Source: an uncultured Mollicutes bacterium (lineage in GTDB: Bacteria > Bacillota_I > Bacilli_A > RFN20 > CAG-826). Taken from it: a stretch of DNA of 64,000 nt. Below the pieces are notes generated by a model. That model worked only from the letters and a program-made list of their open reading frames with translations, was not told where the DNA came from and ran no database searches. The position numbers and the translations under genes were made by a program. This document shows positions 1 to 5,143 of the stretch, piece after piece; the stretch's first letter is position 1; each line of letters starts with the position of its first letter. The stretch is taken from NCBI GenBank assembly GCA_937893635.1, contig CALBGF010000106.1:1-64000 (forward strand). Reading direction: 5' to 3'.

Positions 1-96
1 TCTTTAAATATAAAAATATATCTTTAAATATAAAAATATATCTTTAAATATAAAAATATATCTTTAAATATAAAAATATATCTTTAAATATAAAAT
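1..96. repeat. 20-bp tandem repeat at left edge
   Basis: The unit TCTTTAAATATAAAAATATA is repeated four times exactly (1-20, 21-40, 41-60, 61-80) and then decays in a fifth copy (81-96). It starts at the first base of the window, so the true array may be longer. It could be a contig or genome end, origin iterons, or simple low-complexity DNA; the sequence does not decide. From 97 to 184 there is only AT-rich DNA with no gene visible. Confidence 0.9.
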
Positions 97-184
97 GATA
101 CCTGGCAAAAATATATCAGAAATCAAATTTTAATAAATAATAAATAATAAATTATTAAAAATAAAAATCAAATAAATTAAAAAC

Positions 185-213
185 TTGAAAAATAATTAAA
201 AATATATTATAAT
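185..213 (+). promoter_or_regulatory. Sigma-A-like promoter for the gene at 251
   Basis: TTGAAA (185-190), a 17-bp spacer and TATAAT (208-213) lie just upstream of the ribosome-binding site AAAGGAG of the gene at 251. Confidence 0.75.
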
Positions 214-250
214 AATAGTATCAAAAATAAATATAAAAGGAGTTAAAAAT

Positions 251-598
251 ATGACTAAAAGAGAATTTTATGAAAGCATTATTAATGGAGAAACAATTAC
301 CGATGAAATGAAGGAGGCTGCTCAATCATTCATTACTGCAATGGATGCTACAAATGAGAAACGCAAATCAAAACCTTCAAAAACTTCAATCGAAAACCAA
401 CCACTTTTGGACAAGATTTCTAGTGAAATCCTTTCAAGTGAGTTAAAGACAGCAACAGATGTTTCAACAGTTCTTGGTGTATCAGTTCAAAAAGCAAGTG
501 CACTCTTGAGAGCATTAGTTAATCAAGGCAAAGCTACTTCTGAAGACATTAAAGTTCCACAAAAAGGAACTCAAAAAGCTTATCGTTTGGCTGATTAA
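251..598 (+). CDS. Winged-helix DNA-binding protein (115 aa)
   Basis: Small phage winged-helix protein. An N-terminal part (residues 1-45) with the charged stretch NEKRKSKPSK leads to a helix-turn-helix around residues 65-95 containing VQKASALLRAL, followed by a short beta wing ending in YRL. The same architecture and the same KASALL recognition-helix motif occur in the proteins at 2463-2798 and 3832-4230, so the three are paralogues. ATG with AAAGGAG eight bases upstream fixes the start. It is the only plus-strand gene of the left arm and has its own sigma-A promoter. Downstream it is co-transcribed with a long hairpin and a structured region before a terminator at 862-893. Its target is unknown; it may be a transcription regulator or a nucleoid-like DNA-binding protein. 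Confidence 0.8.
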   Translation: MTKREFYESIINGETITDEMKEAAQSFITAMDATNEKRKSKPSKTSIENQPLLDKISSEILSSELKTATDVSTVLGVSVQKASALLRALVNQGKATSEDIKVPQKGTQKAYRLAD

Positions 599-612
599 TA
601 ATAAGTAAAAAA

Positions 613-678
613 TTGCGCTGACCACTTTAAAATTTTGAGAAATTTTTGAAAATCAAAATTTGTGAGTGGTTGGCGCGA
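613..678 (+). ncRNA. Long hairpin 3' of the winged-helix gene
   Basis: Fourteen contiguous pairs (613-626 with 665-678, three of them G-U, including GCGC and ACCACT/AGTGGT) are followed, after a small internal loop, by nine more pairs (630-638 with 653-661). There is no U-tract after it, so it is not an ordinary terminator. It begins 14 bases after the stop codon at 598 and lies in the same plus-strand transcript. It may protect the mRNA 3' end, be a processing site or be part of a larger RNA with the next element. The strand is inferred from the upstream promoter and downstream terminator. Confidence 0.6.
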
Positions 679-685
679 CAAATAA

Positions 686-823
686 GAGTTGGATTTTGAA
701 TATTGTGCGAGCTTCCTACCTTATCTTGTTTTAGTAAATGACGGAGCTAATACTTAAAATCGCATATACAATGCGCCCGCGCCTTCAGAGTATATAATAC
801 GCATAATGCGCCTTGTCCAACTC
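686..823 (+). ncRNA. Structured RNA candidate closed by an 8-bp helix
   Basis: GAGTTGGA (686-693) pairs perfectly with TCCAACTC (816-823) and encloses about 120 nt. Inside, ATTGT-GCGA (702-710) pairs with TCGC (760-763) and ACAAT (768-772), and GCTTCC (711-716) pairs with GGAGC (743-747) with one bulge. The rest (773-811) is GC-rich with several GCGC motifs. No ORF or ribosome-binding site is present. It sits between the hairpin at 613-678 and the terminator at 862-893 on the same predicted transcript. I do not recognise a known RNA family. Confidence 0.5.
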
Positions 824-861
824 AATACATATTATAAAGAATAAATTAATAATTAAAATAA

Positions 862-893
862 AAATCATAACGCTTTAGTTATGATTTTTTTTA
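862..893 (+). terminator. Rho-independent terminator
   Basis: Stem AAATCATAAC/GTTATGATTT with loop GCTTTA followed by an uninterrupted T-run. It ends the plus-strand unit of the gene at 251 and the structured RNA after it. Confidence 0.85.
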
Positions 894-906
894 TTTCAAA
901 ACTTAT

Positions 907-1072
907 AAAACCTACTTAAATTAGCGTTAAATCATATAATTCTAGCTATTAATTATAGGTTTTGTGAAAAATTGTCCGAATCATACTTTTTGATGAACGT
1001 TCTATCGTCTAAAATATGCGGCCCGTCATCTCGGGAAGTTACGAATCGACGATCCAAAAAGTGTGTTTTTTT
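907..1072 (+). ncRNA. Second structured RNA candidate with its own terminator
   Basis: AAAACCTA (907-914) pairs with TAGGTTTT (956-963). Then an 11-bp stem (982-992 with 1055-1065, one G-U), an ATCGTC/GACGAT stem (1004-1009 with 1048-1053) and a CCCG/CGGG hairpin (1022-1025 with 1032-1035) are nested within each other. The outer stem is followed at once by seven T, which fits a plus-strand terminator. There is no ORF. I could not identify a convincing promoter, so it may be made by read-through of the terminator at 862-893. The stretch 1073-1118 is AT-rich and holds nothing I can name. Confidence 0.45.
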
Positions 1073-1118
1073 AATAAGTAAAATTGTTTAATATTAATTA
1101 CATAAATTTGAGGTTTTT

Positions 1119-1161
1119 GTAAAAATAAAAATTGCGCCCGTTGATTAATGTGGGACGCAAT
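1119..1161 (-). terminator. Terminator of the gene at 1194-1553
   Basis: On the minus strand ATTGCG-CCC pairs with GGG-CGCAAT (1131-1139 with 1152-1161, one bulge) and is followed by TTTTTATTTTT. It lies about 30 bases after the stop codon. Confidence 0.8.
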
Positions 1162-1193
1162 CTTGAATAGGGAAATACTTAGATGACGGCGCG

Positions 1194-1553
1194 CTAGTCT
1201 TCTAGTTTTTCTCTTTCTTTTTTTCTGGCTTCTTTTTCCTCTCTTAATTTAGCATCGCGCGCAAGCTTCTTTTGTTTTAAGAGTTCTTTTTTGGCAGCTT
1301 TTTCTTCTTTTTCTTTGGCATAGATTTCGTATGATTTAGCTTCATTATATCCGTCATAGCCTTCTTTGTCTGCTCTGCTTCCAGTAGGTACTTTAATAAT
1401 AAAATTAACATAAGCATCATTGCCTTCAATGTCTACTACTGGAATACTTAATTCAGCATTACCTACACGTAGTACATCTTCGCCAGTTTCTTTTAAAAGA
1501 GTTGCAATTAAGTCGGTATATTTTTTTCTTAATTCAATACTTGTATTTGCCAT
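1194..1553 (-). CDS. Small charged phage protein, family A copy 1 (119 aa)
   Basis: Unknown function. A folded N-terminal part (residues 1-80) carries the block YDGYNEAKSYE (66-76). A long Lys/Glu/Arg helix fills residues 78-119 and is probably a single alpha helix or coiled coil. The protein at 1930-2283 shares the block and the architecture, so they are paralogues. ATG follows AAGGAGAATTTTAAT. The promoter at 1592-1620 is of the type used in the right arm, not the island type, and the gene contains GCGC motifs absent from the island. It has its own terminator and forms a single-gene transcription unit. Confidence 0.75.
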   Translation of the reverse strand: MANTSIELRKKYTDLIATLLKETGEDVLRVGNAELSIPVVDIEGNDAYVNFIIKVPTGSRADKEGYDGYNEAKSYEIYAKEKEEKAAKKELLKQKKLARDAKLREEKEARKKEREKLED

Positions 1554-1591
1554 ATTAAAATTCTCCTTATATTTTTATTTTTTACAATTAT

Positions 1592-1620
1592 ATTATAACA
1601 TAAATTTTTAAAAAAGTCAA
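1592..1620 (-). promoter_or_regulatory. Promoter, right-arm type
   Basis: Minus strand TTGACT, 17-bp spacer, TATAAT. The T-rich then A-rich spacer ending in TATG-T before the -10 matches the right-arm promoters at 49042 and 54049 rather than the island promoters. Confidence 0.8.
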
Positions 1621-1680
1621 TACTTTTGTCCAAAAAAATTTTTAAAAAATTTTAATAAAAAATATTGACAAAGGTTTTTT

Positions 1681-1860
1681 GCGCGCAGCTGCTATTGTTT
1701 TTCCAGCTGCCAGTTGTAGATCTGCGCGATCGCAGCTGTAGCTCATTCAGTAGCTCGTTTGTAGCTGGTACGAGATTCGTAGCTGCTAGGACATAATCTC
1801 GTGGTAGGGCGTGAATCTCGTCTATAAGTGTAATGAGTGGCGAGTATGTACGGACAGAGG
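1681..1860. other. GC-rich palindromic patch, no gene
   Basis: This stretch between 1554 and 1929 is strikingly rich in GTAGCTG/CAGCTG motifs (at least seven AGCT cores between 1687 and 1784) and contains TGCGCGATCGCA. ACGAGATT (1770-1777) can pair either with AATCTCGT (1795-1802) or, one base longer, with GAATCTCGT (1813-1821), giving two exclusive hairpins. A -35-like TTGACA with an A/T upstream element lies at 1665-1670 on the plus strand but has no -10 at 17 bp. It could be an origin, a regulatory RNA or a protein-binding locus. No ORF with a ribosome-binding site is seen. Confidence 0.5.
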
Positions 1861-1867
1861 TGTGATG

Positions 1868-1914
1868 TTCCCGTCTGGGAAAGTAGACGGGATTGAAAAA
1901 AATCAGACGGGAAT
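1868..1914. repeat. AGACGGGAAT cluster 1
   Basis: First members of the island repeat family: inverted TTCCCGTCT at 1868 and direct copies at 1884 and 1904. They lie just beyond the terminator of the gene at 1930. Confidence 0.8.
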
Positions 1915-1943
1915 AAAAAAAAGAATAGACTATTGTCTATTCT
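1914..1943 (-). terminator. Terminator overlapping the stop of the gene at 1930
   Basis: AGAATAGAC/GTCTATTCT hairpin with the TAG stop codon in its loop, followed on the minus strand by a run of eight T. Confidence 0.85.
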
Positions 1944-2283
1944 CTTTCATTAATCTTTTTTGCTCTCGCATTTTTTCATCTCGTTTTTTCTTTTCTTCTT
2001 TTTCTTTTTTCTTCTTCTCTTCTTTTTCTTTTTTTTCTTGAATTTTCATTTCATAAGATTTTGCTTCATTGTAACCATCATAAACATCTCCATCTCTTGA
2101 ACCTGATGGAATTACAAAAGTAATTTTTAAAAACTCATCATCTCCGTTTTCGTTGACACAAGGGAGGGCGATTTCATTTGAGTTAGTAACCAATACCTCC
2201 TCGCCATTGTCAATGAGTTTTTGCTTGATTAAATCAATATACTTTTGTCGCATATTATCATTTGCTATTTTTTTTGTTGCCAT
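1930..2283 (-). CDS. Small charged phage protein, family A copy 2 (117 aa)
   Basis: Paralogue of the protein at 1194-1553: YDGYNEAKSYE at residues 68-78, a similar N-terminal domain (RQKYIDLIK) and a C-terminal helix made almost only of Lys and Glu (80-117). Function unknown; the highly charged tail could bind nucleic acid or a protein partner. The start ATG follows AAAGGAGATAAAAAAT. It is the first gene of the island with the island-type promoter (2317-2345), and its last codons form the 5' arm of its terminator. Copy 1 lies just outside the island, which matters for the island's origin. Confidence 0.75.
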   Translation of the reverse strand: MATKKIANDNMRQKYIDLIKQKLIDNGEEVLVTNSNEIALPCVNENGDDEFLKITFVIPSGSRDGDVYDGYNEAKSYEMKIQEKKEKEEKKKKEKEEKKKRDEKMREQKRLMKENRQ

Positions 2284-2316
2284 ATTTTTTATCTCCTTTA
2301 TTAAATTTACAATGAT

Positions 2317-2345
2317 AGTATAACATATTTATCATTAAATGTCAA
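2317..2345 (-). promoter_or_regulatory. Island-type promoter
   Basis: Minus strand TTGACA, 17 bp, TATACT, preceded by an A/T-rich upstream element. Drives the gene at 1930-2283. Confidence 0.8.
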
Positions 2346-2380
2346 TACTATTTTAAAAATATTTTTAGAAAAAAATTTTT

Positions 2381-2416
2381 AGACGGGAATACTCCCGTCT
2401 ATAATTAGACGGGAAT
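2381..2416. repeat. AGACGGGAAT cluster 2
   Basis: AGACGGGA-atac-TCCCGTCT is a perfect 8-bp inverted repeat at 2381-2400. A further direct copy is at 2406-2416. Confidence 0.85.
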
Positions 2417-2421
2417 ATTAT

Positions 2422-2456
2422 AAAATAAAAAGGGCTATAATTATATAACCCTTTTT
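2422..2456 (-). terminator. Terminator of the gene at 2463
   Basis: Minus strand hairpin with AAGGG/CCCTT base and TTATA/TATA upper stem, followed by a T-rich tract, right after the stop codon at 2463. Confidence 0.75.
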
Positions 2457-2462
2457 TATTAA

Positions 2463-2798
2463 TTAATTTGCGAGTTTGTATTGTTTTACTTTTGATTTGC
2501 CTGACTTAACATCCGTAGAAGTTACATTGCCACTTTTAACGAGTTGTTGAAGTAAAGCACTCGCTTTACTGGTTGACACTTTTAACTCAACGCCAATCTC
2601 GCTTGCTTTAAAATCGCCGTTAGCGAGAAGAGTTAAAATTTTGATTTTAAGTTCCTCATTTGCTTTTTGGTCTTTTGAGAGTGTAGTTTTTCGTTTTTCA
2701 TTTTTAGCATCGAGTTTGTTTATTTCTTTTTGAGCAAACTCTTGAAGTTCTACATCCCCTAATTCAATTACTTTTGTTAAAAATTCTCTCATTGTCAT
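2463..2798 (-). CDS. Winged-helix DNA-binding protein (111 aa)
   Basis: Paralogue of the proteins at 251-598 and 3832-4230. Residues 1-48 hold the conserved MREFL start and NEKRKTTLSK linker. A winged-helix domain spans about 50-109, with STSKASALLQQL as the likely recognition helix (76-87) and KVKQYKLAN as the wing. The start ATG has a weak upstream AAGGGGAATAAAAAAT. Single-gene unit with its own island promoter, and a 7-bp hairpin at the very 5' end of its leader (2829-2848). Probably binds DNA; whether it regulates phage or host genes is unknown. Confidence 0.8.
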   Translation of the reverse strand: MTMREFLTKVIELGDVELQEFAQKEINKLDAKNEKRKTTLSKDQKANEELKIKILTLLANGDFKASEIGVELKVSTSKASALLQQLVKSGNVTSTDVKSGKSKVKQYKLAN

Positions 2799-2855
2799 AT
2801 TTTTTATTCCCCTTTATATTTATTTTTATAAGTTATCTCTTTAACTTACAAATAT

Positions 2856-2884
2856 AGTATACTATATATTTATTAATATGTCAA
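2856..2884 (-). promoter_or_regulatory. Island-type promoter
   Basis: Minus strand TTGACA, 17 bp, TATACT. The predicted transcript starts with a TAAGTTA/TAACTTA hairpin at +1. Confidence 0.8.
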
Positions 2885-2924
2885 TAGTTTTTTAAAAATA
2901 TTTTTTCTTTTTAGAAAAATTTTT

Positions 2925-2958
2925 AGACAGGAAGTTCCTGTCTAAAATAGACGGGAAT
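2925..2958. repeat. AGACGGGAAT cluster 3
   Basis: AGACAGGAA-g-TTCCTGTCT is a perfect 9-bp inverted repeat (2925-2943) in which both arms carry the variant base. A standard copy is at 2948-2958. Confidence 0.85.
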
Positions 2959-2982
2959 TCAATGGCAATACTCCCTTCTAAA

Positions 2983-3019
2983 ATAAAAGAAAAATGAGTT
3001 ATATTTCTATAACTCATTT
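2983..3019 (-). terminator. Terminator overlapping the 3' end of the exonuclease gene
   Basis: AAATGAGTTATA/TATAACTCATTT stem with the TAG stop in the loop edge, T-rich tract after it on the minus strand. Its 5' arm encodes the final Asn-Glu-Leu. Confidence 0.8.
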
Positions 3020-3609
3020 AAATCTAGTAATACTTGTAATATAGTTGCTTCAATTTTGCTATCCTCGAGGGCAGTGTGTTCTTCAATGTAGTTAGGGTTA
3101 TTTGTTATATAACCATATACTACCTCGGCACTCTTTTTTAGATTGCCTTTTTCAGTAATGAAATTGTTTGCTTTACAATATTCATAATATTCTTTTGTAT
3201 TAATTAAAATATTTAGCAAGTCCATAATGTCAACTACTTTAACTTTATTTAAAGGGTTAATATTTTTAAAGGTATTTACCATTAATTGAAAAGCCCCTAC
3301 ATCATAACTACTATTATAAGCATAAGCCTCTTTTACTTGATAATTTTTAATATCTCTAATCATTTGTTGACAGGCTATACCCCAATATTTTTTATGGGTC
3401 GTGCGACCTTTCATTTTTGAGGTGTAAAGTGGTCTTTTTTTTGAATAATAAGCAGTTGCCATAGCAATAGCATTATCATATACCTGCTTAATAGTGAAAT
3501 CTCGTTCTACTAAAATTTTTCCCTCCTCGTTCATAATTACATAACCTAAATTATATACATATCTATTATTTAAGTCTAATGCCTCCGTATCAAATACTAA
3601 TTTGTTCAT
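3007..3609 (-). CDS. DnaQ-like DEDDh 3'-5' exonuclease (200 aa)
   Basis: Predicted 3'-5' exonuclease of the DnaQ/RNase T fold, needing two metal ions. The DEDDh signature is visible: D7 and E9 in FDTEAL, D103 in NSSYDVGA, H178 and D183 in HTALED (H-x4-D). Length fits a stand-alone exonuclease domain. It may degrade nucleic acid during takeover or proofread; the DnaE-type polymerase at 45042 shows a PHP domain but no DEDD domain of its own. ATG has AAGGAGATAAAAAA upstream. The leader can fold CAAGG of the Shine-Dalgarno region against CCTTG near +1, which could reduce translation. Own promoter at 3658-3686. Confidence 0.85.
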   Translation of the reverse strand: MNKLVFDTEALDLNNRYVYNLGYVIMNEEGKILVERDFTIKQVYDNAIAMATAYYSKKRPLYTSKMKGRTTHKKYWGIACQQMIRDIKNYQVKEAYAYNSSYDVGAFQLMVNTFKNINPLNKVKVVDIMDLLNILINTKEYYEYCKANNFITEKGNLKKSAEVVYGYITNNPNYIEEHTALEDSKIEATILQVLLDLNEL

Positions 3610-3657
3610 TTTTTTATCTCCTTGAATTTTTATTTTTGTTATTCATTTAACAAGGTT

Positions 3658-3686
3658 ATTATATCATATTATAATGCCAATGTCAA
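3658..3686 (-). promoter_or_regulatory. Island-type promoter, consensus
   Basis: Minus strand TTGACA, 17 bp, TATAAT with an extended TG-A before the -10. It is preceded by the common upstream element built of AAAAAA and TTTTTT tracts. Confidence 0.85.
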
Positions 3687-3732
3687 TACTTTTTTAAAAA
3701 TAAATTAAAAAAAATTTTTCTATTGTCGTTGT

Positions 3733-3786
3733 AGACGGGAATGCCCGTCTATTATCAGACAGGAATAAAAGGACGCAGACGGGAAT
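3733..3786. repeat. AGACGGGAAT cluster 4
   Basis: AGACGGG-aatg-CCCGTCT inverted repeat (3733-3750), then direct copies CAGACAGGAAT (3756) and CAGACGGGAAT (3776). Confidence 0.85.
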
Positions 3787-3793
3787 AACTATA

Positions 3794-3828
3794 AATAAAA
3801 AGAGGGTTATAAAATTATAACCCTCTTT
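3794..3828 (-). terminator. Terminator of the gene at 3832
   Basis: AAGAGGGTTATAA/TTATAACCCTCTT 13-bp stem with a 2-nt loop; followed on the minus strand by TTTTTATTTAT. Confidence 0.85.
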
Positions 3829-3831
3829 TAA

Positions 3832-4230
3832 CTATTCATCGATAGTATCATCTTCAATACTATCATCGGCAACACTATCATCAGCAGTCTTTACAATTTC
3901 ATAGCCTTTAACTTTTGATTTGCCTGATTTAACTTCACTAGATATAACCTTGCCCTCCACTTCAAGTTGTCTTAACAATGCACTAGCCTTGTTTGTAGAT
4001 ATTTCAAACCTAGCACCTACTTCACTAGCCTTTCTTTGACCAACATTTGCCAACAATTCTAAAATTTGAGTTTTGAGTTCAGCATTAGCCTTTTGGTCTT
4101 TTGTGAGAGTTGTTTTTCTCTTTTCATTTTTCTTGTCAAGTTTTGCAATTTGAGCCTCAGCATAGGTAGTGAGGTCATCATCTCCCAATTCAACTACCTT
4201 TTCTAAAAATTCTCTCATAGTCATTTCCAT
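3832..4230 (-). CDS. Winged-helix DNA-binding protein with acidic tail (132 aa)
   Basis: Third member of the winged-helix family. MREFLEKV and NEKRKTTLTKDQKAN match the 2463 copy closely, and STNKASALLRQL (79-90) is the likely recognition helix. Unlike its paralogues it ends in an acidic, Asp/Ser-rich tail (115-132) containing repeated ADDS/EDD units, which could weaken DNA binding or contact a partner. The start is the first ATG after AAGGAGATAAAATATA. Two tandem promoters (4300-4328, 4397-4425) face it, and its leader starts with a strong GTAAAT/ATTTAC hairpin (4261-4293). Confidence 0.8.
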   Translation of the reverse strand: MEMTMREFLEKVVELGDDDLTTYAEAQIAKLDKKNEKRKTTLTKDQKANAELKTQILELLANVGQRKASEVGARFEISTNKASALLRQLEVEGKVISSEVKSGKSKVKGYEIVKTADDSVADDSIEDDTIDE

Positions 4231-4299
4231 TATATTTTATCTCCTTTTTTATTATTTTTAGTAAATAAGAGTTGACTTATCTCTCTCATTTACAAACAT

Positions 4300-4328
4300 A
4301 TTATACCATATATAAAAGATAAAGTCAA
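4300..4328 (-). promoter_or_regulatory. Island-type promoter (proximal)
   Basis: Minus strand TTGACT, 17 bp, TATAAT. The transcript would begin with the hairpin at 4261-4293. Confidence 0.8.
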
Positions 4329-4396
4329 TAGATTTTTAAAAATATTTTAAAAAATTTTTTAATCTAATGTGTTATCTCTTTATTTGGTATACTACT

Positions 4397-4425
4397 ATTA
4401 TACTATTAAATAGTTTAAAAGTCAA
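4397..4425 (-). promoter_or_regulatory. Island-type promoter (distal)
   Basis: Minus strand TTGACT, 17 bp, TATAAT. It is back to back with the plus-strand promoter at 4470-4498; the two share an inverted upstream element. Confidence 0.75.
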
Positions 4426-4469
4426 TAGATTTTTTAAAATAAAAAAATAAAAATATTTTTAAAAATCTA

Positions 4470-4498
4470 TTGACAAATAGTAAAAAATATGTTATAAT
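4470..4498 (+). promoter_or_regulatory. Plus-strand consensus promoter
   Basis: TTGACA (4470-4475), 17 bp, TATAAT (4493-4498) with TG-T before the -10. It is the only clear plus-strand promoter inside the island, and there is no ORF behind it. Confidence 0.8.
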
Positions 4499-4530
4499 AA
4501 AAGGGGAAGCCGTGCCGTAAAAATTTTTAC

Positions 4531-4606
4531 CAGACAGGAAGTCGTGCCGTGTGAATTTTTAGCAGACGGGAATTGTCGTTATCCCGCCTACTTTTCAGAC
4601 GGGAAT
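4531..4606. repeat. AGACGGGAAT cluster 5
   Basis: Copies at 4531 (CAGACAGGAA), 4563 and 4596, and an inverted partial copy ATCCCGCCT near 4580. Here the motif lies inside a predicted plus-strand transcript. Confidence 0.75.
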
Positions 4607-4610
4607 AAAA

Positions 4611-4640
4611 AAGAAGATTATTCATCTTCTTCTTCAATTT
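4611..4640 (-). terminator. Terminator overlapping the end of the gene at 4618
   Basis: Minus strand AAGAAGAT/ATCTTCTT hairpin with the TAA stop in the loop, followed by a T-run. The hairpin could also work, more weakly, in the plus direction. Confidence 0.7.
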
Positions 4641-4842
4641 TTATTTTTATAATTTTTTCATTTTCTTTTTCTTGTAATAAATTTATTGTATCTTTAATAT
4701 TATATAAATGATACAAAAATTGTTCCATTGTCCAACCTTTATATATCATATTATATATCATTTGTAATTTTTGGTTCTTACTAAAACTATAAGTTTTTAT
4801 CATAGTTTTATTACTAAAAGTAAAAGTAAATTTATTTTTCAT
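4618..4842 (-). CDS. Unknown small protein (74 aa)
   Basis: No family recognised. Lys/Ile-rich N-terminal half (KNKFTFTFSNKTMIKTYSFS), then a helical middle (MIYNMIYKGWTMEQFLYHLYNI) and an acidic C-terminus (IKIEEEDE). The start was placed at 4842 because GGAGGGGAAG lies just upstream; an earlier in-frame GTG at 4854 is itself part of that Shine-Dalgarno. It overlaps the 3' end of the tiny membrane protein gene (4832-4942) by 11 bp, so the two are translationally linked. Its last codons form the terminator stem. Confidence 0.65.
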   Translation of the reverse strand: MKNKFTFTFSNKTMIKTYSFSKNQKLQMIYNMIYKGWTMEQFLYHLYNIKDTINLLQEKENEKIIKIKIEEEDE

Positions 4843-4942
4843 CTTCCCCTCCACTTTTAATATATTTCATTAAAAACCAAAATATGGCAACTAAATTTGT
4901 CGCACCGACCACTTGACAAATAATACTTAAAATATTATACAT
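4832..4942 (-). CDS. Tiny membrane protein (36 aa)
   Basis: Reads MYNILSIICQVVGATN, then LVAIFWFLMKYIK, then a short charged tail. Residues about 4-26 form one hydrophobic membrane-spanning segment, and KYIKSGGEDEK would face the cytoplasm by the positive-inside rule. ATG has the near-perfect ribosome-binding site AAAGGAGGAAATAAA, and the promoter at 4971-4999 lies directly upstream. The gene is too short for usual ORF cut-offs. It could be a membrane-acting takeover, superinfection or holin-like protein; nothing in the sequence decides. Confidence 0.7.
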   Translation of the reverse strand: MYNILSIICQVVGATNLVAIFWFLMKYIKSGGEDEK

Positions 4943-4970
4943 TTTATTTCCTCCTTTACTTTATATTAAT

Positions 4971-4999
4971 ATTATATATCATATTTTCCTTTTTGTCAA
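4971..4999 (-). promoter_or_regulatory. Island-type promoter
   Basis: Minus strand TTGACA, 17 bp, TATAAT; drives the two-gene unit 4942-4618. Confidence 0.8.
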
Positions 5000-5031
5000 T
5001 AGTTTTTTAAAAATAAATAAAAATATTTTTG

Positions 5032-5099
5032 TAGACAGGAACAATATTGATACCCGTCTCATACAGACGGGATACGAGATGACGGCATTTCCCCGTCTG
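5032..5099. repeat. AGACGGGAAT cluster 6
   Basis: Direct copies at 5032 (TAGACAGGAA) and 5064 (CAGACGGGAT), inverted copies ACCCGTCT (5052) and CCCCGTCTG (5091). Confidence 0.8.
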
Positions 5100-5111
5100 A
5101 ATCAAAAAAAT

Positions 5112-5143
5112 AAAAAAGAGTTATAAAATTATAACTCTTTTAA
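5112..5143 (-). terminator. Terminator overlapping the PcfJ-like gene end
   Basis: AAAAGAGTTATAA/TTATAACTCTTTT stem followed by a T-run. The 5' arm encodes Lys-Glu-Leu-stop. Confidence 0.85.

Larger units (their letters stand above)
4505..4645 (+). ncRNA. Candidate small RNA from the divergent promoter
   Basis: The transcript from the promoter at 4470-4498 would contain two imperfect 32-bp tandem copies (4509-4540 and 4541-4572, about 26 of 32 identical) that share the core CGTGCCGT, an AATTTTTA stretch and a CAGACRGGAA motif. It could end in the AAGAAGA/TCTTCTT hairpin (4611-4640), convergent with the gene at 4618. No start codon with a ribosome-binding site is present. Function unknown; it could be antisense to the 3' end of that gene. 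Confidence 0.4.

Noticed and set aside
251..598. Lysogeny repressor
   Set aside because: It is a winged-helix protein, but no integrase, attachment site or divergent lytic promoter supports a lysogeny switch.
1665..1698. Active plus-strand promoter at TTGACA 1665
   Set aside because: The best -10 (TATTGT at 1693) would need a 22-bp spacer; kept only as a remnant.
1811..2041. Plus-strand 76-codon ORF
   Set aside because: It is antisense to the real gene at 1930-2283, has no ribosome-binding site and gives a Phe/Ser-rich artefact of Lys/Glu codons.
4509..4572. Mini-CRISPR (two 32-bp repeats)
   Set aside because: The copies are directly adjacent without a spacer and differ at several positions.
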